From Amaranthus tricolor (lineage: Eukaryota > Streptophyta > Magnoliopsida > Caryophyllales > Amaranthaceae), in NCBI RefSeq assembly GCF_026212465.1, contig NC_080050.1, positions 31,739,570-31,803,569 of the forward strand: 64,000 nucleotides of DNA, written 5' to 3'. Every line of letters starts with the position of its first letter. Within the stretch, counting starts at the first letter, position 1. The notes beneath the pieces were generated by a model. That model made no database searches, was not told the DNA's origin, and saw only the letters and a list, made by a program, of their open reading frames with translations. The position numbers and the translations under genes were made by a program. Shown in pieces: positions 24,501-36,563 of the stretch.

Positions 24501-27261
24501 AAAGAAACTGAAAATAAATGTATGTGCATGAGTGTAAATTGAGAACTATCCTTTTACTGTAAGCAAGTCTGCTAAACTACTAATATACACTTTGTTTATG
24601 TTCTTTTCTCCATTTTTCCCTTTTTGAAAGAGAAAAACACACAAAAATCAACTCAATGAATAGTTAACGCTAATGATTGTATCCTCATGACATGTTTTAT
24701 TCTCTATCGCGCCCTCTTACACAAAGCCCTTTGGACTAGAGGTGTAGAGACAGCACATACTCTCCTTGTACCTGGCGGTAAAAATTCAACTTAAGTGACG
24801 GGTGAATGTGATTTACACCTGTGACTTTTTGTCCAATTGGCTTTTAATATCATGTTAAAAAACCAACTCGGCTAAAAGCTGAAACGGATGGTTGTAGCCC
24901 CACGATATGCTATACTCTATAAGTTCTATCGATCAGTGTTGTGGTTAATAATTAAGGGTGTTCAACAATTGAAATGTTAATCATGATACTAATAGATCTT
25001 AGATAACAACAAACTAACAATTACCAAGTATGGGACAAAGATGGGAATAGTAAGTCAGAGAGTTTCACCATATTAGAGTTTATAACATATTTTGGGGCTT
25101 TAACCATCAGCTTAAGCGATGGTTGAGATTCCAGAATATATTATATACTCTAACATACCATGCTAGCCACATCTTTTATTTATTGCAACAAATCACTAAG
25201 ATTGAGAAGAAAACGCAACAAAATATACGAAAGAATGAATTCATACAAGTTTCGAAGTTTAAGGAGATTGCCCAACATATAAGGAATAGGACCGGTAAGA
25301 TTGTTAAAACTGAGATCCAAACGTTCTAAGTTAACCAAATTCCCGAGTTCAGGAGGTATTATACCAGTTATACTGTTGTTGTAGAGTGCCCTGTAGAAGA
25401 ATGGAAAGGCGAAACAAACATTAACATAGCTCAACCTGAAAACTAGCACAAAGTAAGATATGCTGTAACATTTGATCATCTTTTGAGATAACTTGAAGAT
25501 CTCAAAACATGTTCTGAAAAGATCTCAATTCGACCATACATGATACATCACGGACATCAATCTAAGCATCAGAATTATAGTCGATTTTAGACTATTCTTG
25601 GGAAAATTTATGCGAATCGCGAATTCAAAAAATGAAATATCTAGTGAATTATGTTAATTAAACTTACAATCCTCGGAGATTTGGGAGCTGGCCAAGTTCA
25701 GGAGCAAGTGAACCAGATAGCTTCAAATTTCCAAGGCCACTGAAACAATAAAGCTTGATGAGCAATGCTATTATCAGCAAGAATCACAATTAAAAGTAGT
25801 ACATTAGAGAACAGTGTCACATGATTCGCTACTCTCCTCATAAATTGCGAATCGAAAAAAGGAAATTATGATCGGTTTTAGGCTGTTCTTGGACAAATTT
25901 GAGCGAATCATGAATTTAAAAAGCAAATTAGCTAGCGAATCATGTTACACTGTTCTATTAGAATTATAAGTAAAACTTACAGTTCGACGACACTTTCATC
26001 TTTACAAATAACATAGTGCCATGAGCAAGGACTGACAAGGGCAGTATCCCAGTTGTCCAACATCCCATCAGGGTCAGCCAAATTGATTTTGAAAGCATAT
26101 AAAGCTTGGACTGCATTATAGGTAACAAATCATCATTAAAAGCTACTACAATTAAGCAATGCCATAATATTGTAACGACCCATTTGATTGCTGATTTTAA
26201 AGGATCATATGAATGGTAATGAAAATTCATATGTAATTTGGATTAGTAAAACTACTTAACAAGGTGTATGATCATGATTGTTATACTCTAATTAATTTTT
26301 TCTTCATAATATTCATTCTCATTCGTTACTATTTGGAAAGGTGTCATTAAGTGGTAATAAGGGAAATAAATTGTTTAAATTGTTTGAGGGTAAGTGCTCC
26401 ACTATCTTGGTAATGACATAACATATTTTTATGAAAATTAAAAGTGAAATTCATTTGTATGATCACCATTTAATATCAATAACCAAACCGGCCTGTAAGG
26501 ACTAAGGAGACTAAGGAGGTTCCTAGGAAAAATCAGAAAATCTAGCAAACGTAAGTGTTATTGTTCATCTTTCCCTTCATCACTCAATCCTCTATAAGTC
26601 CCAATAATGACCCGCCTTATAGGTGTTTAAAACAAACCGATGATCTAATATTCACCTAACATTAGAACCAAATTCGATTCAACCCGATTTCAAAATGAAT
26701 TTAAAATAATGTAAAAATCAATATGGACATAAAATCTGATTTTGATCCGACTCGAAACACCTAACCTGAAATTGACCCGATGACCTGAATGAACACCTCC
26801 CGCCTTATTATAAATATAGTTCAGCTCTCAATTTGTTGTCCGACTCGCCCCATTAACCACCTCTAATTATAACTCATGAAATTGCTATGTTGAGACCATA
26901 CATCAAGAAGACCTCTCATCCAAACAAGCCCCTCAAAAAATAGGTTATCAACTTTGGAGCTCAAACTTGCCTACTTTAAGCATTTGATTAAAAACCTTCA
27001 TAAAAATCAAATTGCATAGCCTATAACACAAAAGAATGGTTGGTTGACATATAGTTCGACCCATCCTAATCAAACAAAGATAAAAACCCAGAAAAAATAA
27101 AGAAGAAAAAAGACAATATCAACACCAAAAAAAAATCTTTAAAACCAAAAATCATAAAGAAAGTAAGACTAACCTTCATTTGCAGAAGTGTTGAGGAAAA
27201 AATAGGACACTAAAATGAAACACAGATAAAAACCCCTGTTGGAAATCACAATATACTCCAT
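21528..27261 (-). CDS. SERK-type leucine-rich-repeat receptor kinase, divergent copy 2
   Basis: Eleven exons (minus): 27261-27174, 26110-25981, 25739-25668, 25390-25247, 24064-23993, 23717-23646, 23503-23445, 23266-23129, 22905-22564, 22371-21977, 21842-21528. They share exon structure and phases with copy 1 and give 608 codons with no stop. Signal peptide, LRR N-cap ([10 protein letters not shown]), five LRRs, very short hinge (59-base exon), transmembrane helix, kinase. The kinase retains VAIK (about K313), HRDVK (about D412) and GDFG (about D430). The glycine loop reads GRGGFA, with Ala at the third glycine, the activation segment is altered ([12 protein letters not shown] against [12 protein letters not shown]), and the usual SGPR end is SSAR. 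It is a tandem duplicate of the neighbouring gene; it is probably expressed but may signal with weak or altered kinase activity (inference). Confidence 0.9.
22949..23069. mobile_element. MITE-like repeat, family A (copy 3, intron of SERK copy 2)
   Basis: It begins CTATGTTACTCGGACTCG and ends ACGAGTAGCACAG. At 121 bp it is shorter and more diverged internally than the copies at 2781 and 4316. It lies in the intron before the kinase-loop exon. Confidence 0.5.
25571..25660. mobile_element. MITE-like repeat, family B (partial, intron of SERK copy 2)
   Basis: It contains the family core AATTATAGTCGATTTTAG, then GCGAATCGCGAATTCAAAAA. This matches 25809-25956 without the left end. Intron between LRR exons 3 and 4. 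Confidence 0.5.
25809..25956. mobile_element. MITE, family B (best-preserved copy, intron of SERK copy 2)
   Basis: This 148-bp element has inverted ends GAACAGTGTCACATGATTCG and CGAATCATGTTACACTGTTC, flanked on both sides by ATTAGA (25803-25808 and 25957-25962), a possible target duplication. It is related to 25571-25660, 32381-32517, 35100-35243 and 59488-59640. Confidence 0.7.
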
Positions 27262-28211
27262 ATTAGCAGCTTGAATATTGTTAAAAATGGGCAAAGCTTA
27301 TTAATGTTTGATTTCATATGAATATTACATGAAAGCCTTTACTTTGACTTGGAACCAAAAAGTTATGTAAAATAGAAGAATTAGTGTGGGAACATAACAA
27401 ATAAAAATCAGAAGCAGGAAACGGTAGGGATTTGGGATACTATTTTGGTCATTATACAAACAGTGGACGCGGTCGTTGACCGTTATTATTTTGTAGGAAC
27501 TAGGAAGTATATATGTTTTCATTGGCTTTGGCCCCTTCGTGTTTCAACTCTTACTATATTTCCTCGGGGTACACCAAGTTGTAAACTTTTGGTGCAAAAG
27601 TGGGATAGATATGAGGAGGGGCGCAACAAAAAATAATAAAGTTTTTTGAGGTTCTGCGTAATTTTTAAAAATTATAATATTTTTCTAATAACTTTGTATC
27701 TTTAAATAATAAATTAATATTGAATCCCTTACTTTTTAGGGTCCTGTGCAATTGAATATATTAAACATACTCAGAATTTTCAATGGATATGAATCGTGAG
27801 AAGTATTTTGGACGTTATTGATAGTTCGTTGTTGGTTATTAACTAGTATTAGTTATTAGTAACAACTCAGATGTTACAGCTTACAAATATGTTTGACAAA
27901 ATTTGTTGTTGGATGTCGTCCATTTATTTGAGAATAATTGTCAAATAATGTCAAAATGATATCAAAAGATAATGAAAAAGCTTTTATGATCATCTTTTGA
28001 GTTTTGCTTAAAAATCATTTATCAACGTAATTTTTGATTTTTTAACATCAAAAAGTCAAAAGTCAAAAAATATTTAAAAAAATAGTAAAAAAATCATATC
28101 AAACACCAAGTACACTACTATAGCTCGTTAACGACTAGATTTATAGAGAAAATGTACCTTAAAGATAACAAAAATATATATTTTTTTTAATTATGTATTT
28201 TATATGATTAA

Positions 28212-28468
28212 TACTCCCTTTTATTTTTTTTACTTTCCCATTTGGTTTTGGCATATTTGTCAATGCATGTTTTCAATCTTAAATTTCTCTAATAGTGCTT
28301 GAGTAAAAATTATAAAAAGTTGATATTAATAAAATCTACAATAAGACGAATTAAACAAGATTCGCATAACTATGTTGTAACTTAGAACAAATCACATAAT
28401 AAGAGTGATTGATAAATAGTGTTGAAAAACCAAATGGGACAAGTAAAGCGAATAGGAGGGAGGAGTAC
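28212..28468. mobile_element. Stowaway-like MITE
   Basis: The ends TACTCCCTTTTATTTTTTTT and the opposite-strand equivalent of AATAGGAGGGAGGAGTA form inverted repeats, with further inner pairing (CCCATTTGG and CCAAATGGG). About 257 bp, non-coding, bounded by TA as expected for Tc1/mariner MITEs. Confidence 0.65.
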
Positions 28469-28894
28469 TAGTACTGTACTACTCATCGATTACTATGTAT
28501 TTTAAAATCGAAATATTATATGCATTTAAAAATTATACATGAGAGATTGTTTGTAGTCCCTCTTCACATTTAGTTTGCATTAATTTCATTTGGGTTGTCT
28601 CACTCATTTTGTATTATTTTCTTAAGTAAAAATAAATCCTACGCCTTCTTTTAATCTTACCATATATTTAAATTCTTTTTTAATATCATCTACTACACAA
28701 TTCAATCTTTCTCTTCATTTAATATTACATTTTTACATTTTCTCATACTTTCTTTAAAAATCACTATCTTTCTCCTTGATTCAATCCCAATAGAACGGAG
28801 GTATTATGCTTCTACTAGCTAGAAGCTTCAAAAAGAATTCATTGGTCAACTTTTGGGGAAATTTGAAATCTGTAGGCTAAAAAAAAAATTAATT

Positions 28895-29262
28895 AAATAA
28901 ATTAAAAATCAAATTTATTCCAAAAGTAAGCGTGAAATTCCCAAACCTGAGGTTTGGGGCTGTTCGTAGTTAGTAACTGCGAACAGGTCAAAACAGACAA
29001 AATAGCTGTTCGCACTTACGAACTGCGAACAGAAAAAAATAAATTTTTTTTTTAGGTCAAATAGCTGTTCGCAGTTAGTAAGTGCGAACAGCTATTTTGA
29101 TTTTTTTTTTTTAGGTCAAATAGCTGTTCGCAGTTAGTAAGTGCGAACAACTATTTTGTCTTTTTTGACCTGTTCACAGTTACTAACTGCGAACAGCCTC
29201 AAACCTTAGGTTTGGGAATTTTACGCTTACTTTTGGAATAAGTTTGATTCTTAGTTTATTTT
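28895..29262. mobile_element. Foldback element with GTTCGCAGTTA palindromes
   Basis: Two arms of about 130 bp (about 28900-29032 and 29124-29257) are inverted copies. The outer ends read ATTCCAAAAGTAAGCGTGAA and TTACGCTTACTTTTGGAATA, then CCCAAACCTGAGGTTTGGGG and CTCAAACCTTAGGTTTGGGA. Inside are five near-palindromes built from GTTCGCAGTTA and its complement, separated by TTTTAGGTCAAATAG spacers. No coding potential. A related element lies at about 41240-41484. Confidence 0.75.
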
Positions 29263-30127
29263 GTTATTTTTTTTTATTTTTTCACTTATGTTTTTCAAAT
29301 TTTCAACTTTTGGGATGATCATCCTAGACCAAGGCCCTTTTACTACGTTGCTGTTTAATGTGGAGCACAGCTTTGTTCAAGGTGTTTGGCTAAATATTCA
29401 ATTGAGTTGAACAATTGGATTATATTTATATTTTCTTATCTTCATATTAGCCGCAAATATAAGTACTTTGAAATAAATAAATAATTATGCTTTCACATTA
29501 AAAGTATTTATGATACATAATTGAACCTTTTTCCCAAAATATTGTTCCGAGCTACACTCTTAGTGCCGTCCAAGGACGGAAGAGAAATTTTTTAGTAGGT
29601 TTCGTATTTGTTTTATAGACTCGACTCAACCTGGAGGTGACTAGCATCTTTCGCCGTCTACAAATATGGTTAACCCTTATGTTGAAATGTAGAATCCCCA
29701 TTAGTTGGAAACTCTAGATTAAAGCACGATGAATTGGCTTTCATCAAAGATCGGAATCAAAATATAAGCATAACGAAAAATCGATATGAAGATTGAAGCA
29801 TAACCCCTTACATAGAAGAAGACAAAGTCGTACAAACATGTGCACACCTTAATATCGAAATGTCGAAGTTAAAACTCAGTTGGATGAAAATTATGTGACT
29901 ATAATGTACATTCAAAAGAATTAGATATCATATACTCATGTATATTCGACAAACCAAACTCACGCTTAATTGAATGATCTAGGCGAAAAGGCGAAAGGTT
30001 AAGTGCAAATGACGGTGTTTCTTGCATATTGAACTCGGTTACACCAATGGACTGTTCTTGACTTCTCGACGCATCCGTAAGGACTCAGCAGTAGCAAGGA
30101 CAAATTATCTATCTTTGCAACGTCTTT

Positions 30128-33100
30128 TCATCTTAGCCATTTCCTCTCTGCATGGACAAACTACGTAGTTAACCGATTATGCTCTTTCTGAGTGAAAATA
30201 ACAAAGAACATGAGGAAAAACTAACCGTTTGAAGGATTGGAGCCGTTTCCTTTTGCGCCTTGTGTTGATTGGGATGTTGATTGTTGAACATGAGGAGAAC
30301 CGTGCCTCCCAGTTGCACCCGGGAGTGAATGCCTCTTCTTGGAATAAATCTCTTTATCGTGCACATCTGGGCTTGATCGAGGGGAACTTGCCTTGGCTCT
30401 GGCGGATTCTGTGGCTTGCATATAGCTAGGAAGAGAGCTACGACTACTATTATCTCCAGGCTCCTGACCTGCATTGTCGGTTTTTGTCGACCCGAAAGAA
30501 TTCCTTCTCTTCCCACTTTTATGATCCTTGGGCAAATGCTCGGTACTAGTTCTTGCGCCCGAGTCAGTATTCGGGTTTGACAGTGACTTCTTTTCTGAAG
30601 ATGGGGAATTGCGCTTTCTGTTAGATCCATGTTTATCAGCCTTATTCCTTTTACCCTTTACTGATACTTGACTAGAAGGTGTTCCTTGAGATTCCGGGAC
30701 GGACCTATGGCTTATGGGTGAGGCCTCAGGTGAGGGTTTGTATGCTGGGCGATCGACAGCTGATCCGTGTTCTTGATGATTCGGGTCTACAGCCACAGTT
30801 GAGTCCACTTTGGTCACAGAACATTCCGGGGCAAAATCAGTTTGCACGTCAGATTCCTTCGACTCAACTTTGTGCTCCGCCCCAGGGCTGATCTCAGTTG
30901 AAACCGGATCAACAGATAAATTATCGACTCCATGGACCTCTTGCTGCTGAAATGTGACAGACTGTATATCAGTCATAGAACTGCCTGATATGTCGATATC
31001 TTCACGATCCAACTTCACTCCAACATCAGGTTGACAAGGTAAATCATCCAAGATCTGCGCTTTCGGCACAAGTTCTGCATTCTCTATATCAGATCTATCG
31101 GGTGAATCGAGAGTGGAAGAAATTGAGAGTTCGGTCCCACATTCAGATCCAGCCACATGAATCCGCGGATCAGAAGTACCAGACATTTCCATATCACCAG
31201 GTTTATCGGTTTTCTTGACACTTTCTTCAGGAGATTCAACTTCAACGTCTAAAAGGGAAGAACTATTTGCTCGTTCCGTATTTGCAGCTGAAGTCAGTTC
31301 TTCAAATTTTGATTGAGCAGCGATGAATGCAGGATTACTCGCCTTCCGTGATCCATACGAAAACTTTTTCCCTTCACCATTCAAGTCTGATGTTGCTGAA
31401 CACTTTGTCGAAAGTTTGGGTTGTTGGGTTTCTGCGATCAACGAAGCGGGTTTACCTTCAGGCAATAATGGCTCGGCTTGGGTGTGAGAAGCTTCAAACA
31501 CAAAAGTCTCGGTCTTTTCATAACCAATGTCCTTGTTACCTATTTCTTGCTCTTGAAGAAGACTTTGCTCGCTTACGTCGTTTTCAAACGAAATACTTAA
31601 CCCACCATCCGTGGTGCGAATCTCATCGGTGATGATTTCCTCGATCTTCACAAAAGCTAGGTCCCCGTTTCCTATTTCTTGCTCTTGAAGATGAGTGCTT
31701 GACCCAACATCAGGGGTAAGAATCTCATCGGTAATGTGGTGTTCATCGTTTTCCATCAACTTTGCACCTCCCATTGTACTTAACATTGAATTTTTTGACT
31801 CGGAAAGAACCACCGAGGAAAACCCAGCATCTTCTTTAAGTGCAATTACCTGAACCTCATCTTTGGTCTCTGGTTCCACGCAAGGCTCGGAGTTTTTGAC
31901 AGCTTCAGATGTTGACACGGCCATCCATCTTTCCAACCAACTCCAGGCTGAATCGGGTTTCATAGGATCACATCGAATATTTAGAGATTTAGGTCTTGGC
32001 ATAGACTCCAACAACTGAACAATAACAATCAGCTTCCATAAGACAAAAAGTAAAGCCTAAAACCAGAAGAAATGGGTGGCTGAAGTTGTAGAAAAAACAC
32101 AACAATTTACCTGGCGTGTAAAACTATTTTGAAACAGCTTAACAGTGGAAAATTGAGCGTCATTTGGTATATTTTTCCGGTCCTGAAGTAAAATTAAATA
32201 TGTTATACGAGAAATTTTTCAGGCAACTAAGAAGGAAAAGTTTAAACGTTGGCGAGCAATGAAGAAAAGGATAGCATGTTCATAAAACACAGCAATTCAT
32301 GACGAATTAGTCTCGATGTGAAATACAAGCTTAAGAGAAATAAAACATAAGCTTCAACGAATCTGGGAATGCGAATCGAGACACTGTCACATGATTCACT
32401 AATATCTTTGCGAAATGCAAATCAAAAAAAGCGAATTATGGTCGGTTTTGGGCTATTTTACGGTCATTTTGAGCGAATCGCGAATTCAAAAAGCGAATTA
32501 ACTAGCGATTAAACATGAAAGCAATTCATACACAATTTCATATTAGAATAGTGCATTACCAAGCACTTGGAATTGCGAGCGCGAACTAGGGCCTGAACCT
32601 TGACAATGGCCCTGATACAATGCAGAGTTGCAATTGCATGTCTTCGCACTAAATGCCCACGAACAACTGCTTGAACTTTAACGACACTCTTTAATTGCGA
32701 AAATTTTCTCCGAGCCTGCCAAATTAGATTTGAAATATTTTACAAACGGGTTTTCAAAAATGAAAGGTATCAATTAAATTATCAACGGTGAGAAATTTGA
32801 CAAATACCAGGAAGCCTCTCATAGCTGTTTGAATTATAACAGCAATGGTTTCATCCATAATATCACCAGCATCACAACCATCTACGGAAGCCAATCCCGA
32901 CATGGAATCCTTAGTTTGTTGGGTTGTCGGGACGCTTTCGTCGTTTGAAATAAATGATTCGTTGGCGATACTTGAATCATCTGACGTTTCGTTGCTGTCA
33001 GCTTCAGAAACAACCGGCTCAACCGTTTTGCAATCAGCTGATGTTTTACTGTTAATTCTTTCTAAACCAACCTCATCCAGACTAACTTTCGATTCAGCAC

Positions 33101-36013
33101 GTGCACCATTTTCTGAAGTGACCACCAGCACAGATGTCTTTGGTTCACTACGATTTTCAGTTACATTGACAGGTTTACGAATTTCATCGACAGGTTTACT
33201 AATTTCATCGACAGGTTTACTAATTTTGTCGACGGGTTTACTAATATCGTCAACAGGTTTAGGCAGTTGTGGCTTCTCATCGACACATATAGACTTAACT
33301 GGAGCTTGGAATTCAGTATCACCGCCTAGTGGGGTCTCTTTACCGGTAGAAGTGGTAGTTTCTGAACTGACATTGTTGCCAAGAACCCGATGCCTCCCAG
33401 ATCTTTTCCTGAAACTCCACCCGCGTTTATCATTTGGCGTCTTAGCCTGTAGTTCAGATGCCAACATTAAAACACAAAATCTAAAAAGTGTCTGATTTGC
33501 TTAAGAAATACAATGCGGTCAATGCATTCCTCATGACCGAGTCTTAGGGCATTCAGGGTAGCCGACCGCCTAGGGCACCCAGAAATAAGGTCTTTAAATA
33601 TTAAATGGTGTTATGGTGCAAACTCAAAGGTACAAAGAGTAACTACCAAAGAAACAAATGGTTACACGAACATCAAAGCAGATACTTCTATACGTGCTCT
33701 GTTTGATTGTGTTCTAGTTACTAACTGCAGAAGCAGGACAAAAACTCTTTGGCTACATTACTCACACTTGAAAGGGAAAATAAAAAGAAAAAACTAGAAA
33801 ATGCACTTAACTCAAAGGAGCTCATAAATAGAAATAGCGTTAGATAATGTAGTAGCTAAATCAATATATTAGTTGGTAATGTTTGGTAAAAAGTAGATAA
33901 GGGTGGACCTAGTTTTTCCAATAAGCTAATATGAGCATATAGAAGAGTGGATATTCAATAAAATATTATCCTACCTATTACCCCTCCGAATTTTAATTGT
34001 TTATCTTTCTTTGAGTTTGAGTGATGTAAAACAAAAGCTTGCATTTTTACCTATCTTTATACGCATTCAATTGAAAATGCAAAGCAAGAACTTCAACATA
34101 ATCGTCTATTATCAACTATCAACTATCAACTATCAACTATCAGTTGTTGCTAGTCAAAATATACTAATACGATATGCAATGCAATCTAGCAAGAACTTTT
34201 GTCTACGAGCATAACTTTTAACAATCATGTAATCTCCAAACAGGGATGAAGGTAGCAACTTTTAACAAGAATAATTATCATACTAATATTGAAAACCATC
34301 CCGAGTGAAACCGAGACAATGCAGATGATCTTTTGTTATTTCCTTCCATATTTTGTACTAAATCATTGTTCTCTACTTGCTAAAACCATGCTAAAACATT
34401 CTAAACATGAAACGGAACTATGAACAAGACATCTTGGATGCTCGGACATTGGTATGACACTTAGACACTTCATTTTATGCATAAAATTGTACATTTAGAC
34501 GTATCCAACACTTGGACACGTAGCAGGATCCGACATGAGTACCCGAGTGCAAGTAATATAGTGCACAACAATCTAGCAAAATACAACAGGAATAATCTAA
34601 AAATAAATAACAATTCAGATGAGAAGAATTAAAGTTAATTTGGTCATACTTCTATATGACAATTTAAAGCTACAATAAACAAAAGAAGCATGGCTAAATC
34701 CTAGTATCTCATTAAAAAGTCCACACCAACTATACTTTATGCATAACTTCCCAAACCACCCACATAAAATGTATAGTTGCGGAACAAGTGTCCCACCAAA
34801 AATATTCTTGTACAAACTATGATGTAATCAAATATTTGTATTCAGTTAATTTAATACAATATTTATTTGAGTCCAACTATAAATTCGGTGTGCGTCCAAA
34901 ACTTTTAACATAAAATTCATAAACACAAACTAAGAAAGTACTCAGATCCATTTACAGCACACATTAAGAGGCAAAATCTAACACTCCCTCCGTACCAGAT
35001 ATATGTTGCACCTTCCAACTTTTTATTCATACAAGTCTATTACTATAATCAAACACGTACATATAATCTCAAATCCATTAACTAATGAGCATAATTCCAT
35101 CACAGTCCCACATGATCCTCCAATTGCCTTCTGAATTGCAAATTGATAAAAGTAAATTATGGTCGATTTTAGGTTAATTTTAAACCATTTGAAGCGAATT
35201 GATCTAAAAGGTGAACTAAGTAGCCAATTATATTCCCCTATCTATAATCCATAATAAAAAAAATGTAAAATTTATGGCATTTCTCTAAACCAACCAAAAC
35301 CCATGAAGCAAAACCATGTTAACTGATTAAATTTTTCAATCAGATCATACTTTAAGCTTTGAACAATCAGATCTTACATAAATATGACTGAATCAAGAGC
35401 TGAAAACATCATTGATCACAAATTGAATCATTCCCAAAATAGAAAGTTAAAGAAAAACAGAAATCCACCAACTTAGCAACAAGTAAAGCAAGGGCAATTA
35501 CATAAATCAAGGCACTTCAAAATTAAACATCAACTTAGAAGAAAGGGACACTTATTAGTTATTATCGCTCCTGAATTACTCAAAAAAGACATGATCTCAC
35601 TAAATTCCAAAATCAGTATTTTTTGAAAAAAATACAAAAAATTAATAAATAAATTAATAAATAAACGCCTAATGCAGATTCAAAATAACCTGAGGAACTG
35701 AAAAGAATTTCTGGGTAACTAAATAAAAAATGAAGATTTTTGATTTGAATTTTTGGTGAAAATAACATATTTATGATTCAAAATAATCTGGGAAACTGAA
35801 AAAAAATTCTGGGCAACTCTGTAAATTAATAAAAATCAAGATTTTTTGTTTGTAGGAGTAAGAAAGAGTATGCATTATAGGAAATGAACTTAAAAAAAAA
35901 ATTATAAAAAAAAAAGGGATTTTTACCTCAGAAGTATGAATTTCATCATCATTTTCAGCAGAATCACTACCACAAACAATGATCTTTAAACAGGAAGAAG
36001 AAGATTTTCCCAT
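30128..36013 (-). CDS. IQ67-domain calmodulin-binding protein, IQD32-like
   Basis: Six exons (minus): 36013-35927, 33446-32808, 32715-32560, 32182-32111, 32014-30226, 30147-30128. Phases agree (0,0,0,0,1) and give 920 codons. The start MGKSSSSCLKIIVCG, the basic block KRGWSFRKRSGRHR and the C-terminus RHSLPGATGRHGSP...RKWLR are typical of the IQD28-33 subgroup. The IQ67 core spans exons 2-3 (IAVIIQTAMRGFL, then ARRKFSQLKSVVKVQAVVRG and IRAIVKVQALVRARN). IQD proteins bind calmodulin and act as scaffolds at microtubules, membrane or nucleus. The long fifth exon is an acidic/Ser-rich disordered tail. Exon 2 contains a tandem 7-residue repeat. The last exon is only 20 bases; its acceptor phase and the family's RKW ending support it over the TAG at 30221-30223. 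Confidence 0.9.
32381..32517. mobile_element. MITE-like repeat, family B (intron of IQD gene)
   Basis: It starts ACACTGTCACATGATTCACT and contains GAATTATGGTCGGTTTTGGG and GAGCGAATCGCGAATTC, the family B core. It lies between IQD exons 3 and 4; the right end is degraded. Confidence 0.6.
33166..33264. repeat. In-frame 21-bp tandem repeat in the IQD gene
   Basis: About five units of a 21-base repeat encode variants of KPVDEIS on the minus strand (PKPVDDI, SKPVDKI, SKPVDEI, SKPVDEI, RKPVNVT). Because each unit is a multiple of three, changes in copy number would keep the frame. Confidence 0.9.
34436..34561. mobile_element. MITE-like repeat, family A (copy 4, reversed, intron of IQD gene)
   Basis: The right end (CCCGAGTGCAAGTAATATAG) is the reverse complement of the family A left end. 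Internal TTAGACGTATCCAACACTTG and ACACTTAGACACTTCATTTT match copies 1 and 2 in reverse. Confidence 0.55.
35100..35243. mobile_element. MITE-like relic, family B (first intron of IQD gene)
   Basis: A degraded copy: AGTCCCACATGATCCTCC, then AAATTATGGTCGATTTTAGG and GAAGCGAATTGATC. Family assignment rests on the order of these blocks. Confidence 0.4.
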
Positions 36014-36314
36014 AATAATTTGATGATTTGTGGTTGAATGTCTCTCTAGGTTAGAGTTTCTCTCTCTAGAGAAGGTCACACAGAGTCTGAGAGTGAGTCA
36101 GAGTGAAAAGACAGAGAAAGAGCAGATTTGTAATTTGGGCAAATAGGGAATACTATTATTGGGAATTGCTCCTCAAAGAGGAATCAGTCAGTCTAAGTCA
36201 TAACTATTTCATGTACAAGTAATATAGTCACTCTCTCCTATTTATTTTTCATAAATTCTCATTTTATTATTTTTATTTTTATTTTTAGATAATAGTTTAC
36301 GACATTTTTTTAGA

Positions 36315-36563
36315 GGGTGTTTAGCTAACAGCTGATCGCTCGTTGTAGTCGATTATATTGACTGATATGACCAGTTGATTTTATTGACTAGTTTGACCAG
36401 CTAATTTTGAATCTGCTGCTATGAGTATATTGTTCAAAAACAACTTATTCATAACAATAAGTTGTTTCAACCGGTTAATTGTATTATATGGTTTGACCAT
36501 CTAACCCTCTAATTATATCAAAATAATCTAAAATTGCATAATAAGGTATTTTTCCAAACACCT
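36315..36563. mobile_element. hAT-like MITE (GGTGTTTGGC family)
   Basis: Left end GGTGTTTAGCTAACAGC, right end TTTTTCCAAACACC, about 249 bp, with internal TTGACCAG and TAACAATAAGTTGTTTC motifs. Related sequences lie at about 646-917, 52740-52940 and 60953-61199. Short inverted ends of this type are common in plant hAT MITEs. Confidence 0.55.

Larger units (their letters stand above)
27262..30127. other. Intergenic region between SERK copy 2 and the IQD gene
   Basis: It holds the promoter side of SERK copy 2 (no clear TATA box seen), a Stowaway-like MITE (28212-28468), a foldback element (28895-29262) and the 3' flank of the IQD gene. No coding exon was recognised. Confidence 0.6.
33447..35926. 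other. 2.5-kb first intron of the IQD gene
   Basis: It contains a reversed family A repeat (34436-34561), a family B relic (35100-35243) and a lone Stowaway-like end (CACTCCCTCCGTACCAG near 34982). No coding exon was recognised. Confidence 0.6.

Noticed and set aside
30221..30223. TAG as the stop codon of the IQD gene
   Set aside because: A donor (AACG|GTTAGT) lies here, and a downstream 20-base exon restores the family's RKW ending in phase.
30169..30630. 153-codon minus-strand frame overlapping the IQD tail
   Set aside because: An out-of-frame shadow of the long IQD exon, with no recognisable features.
32845..33495. 216-codon plus-strand reading frame opposite the IQD gene
   Set aside because: It is the antisense shadow of IQD exon 2; the minus strand has the family sequence and correct splice phases.
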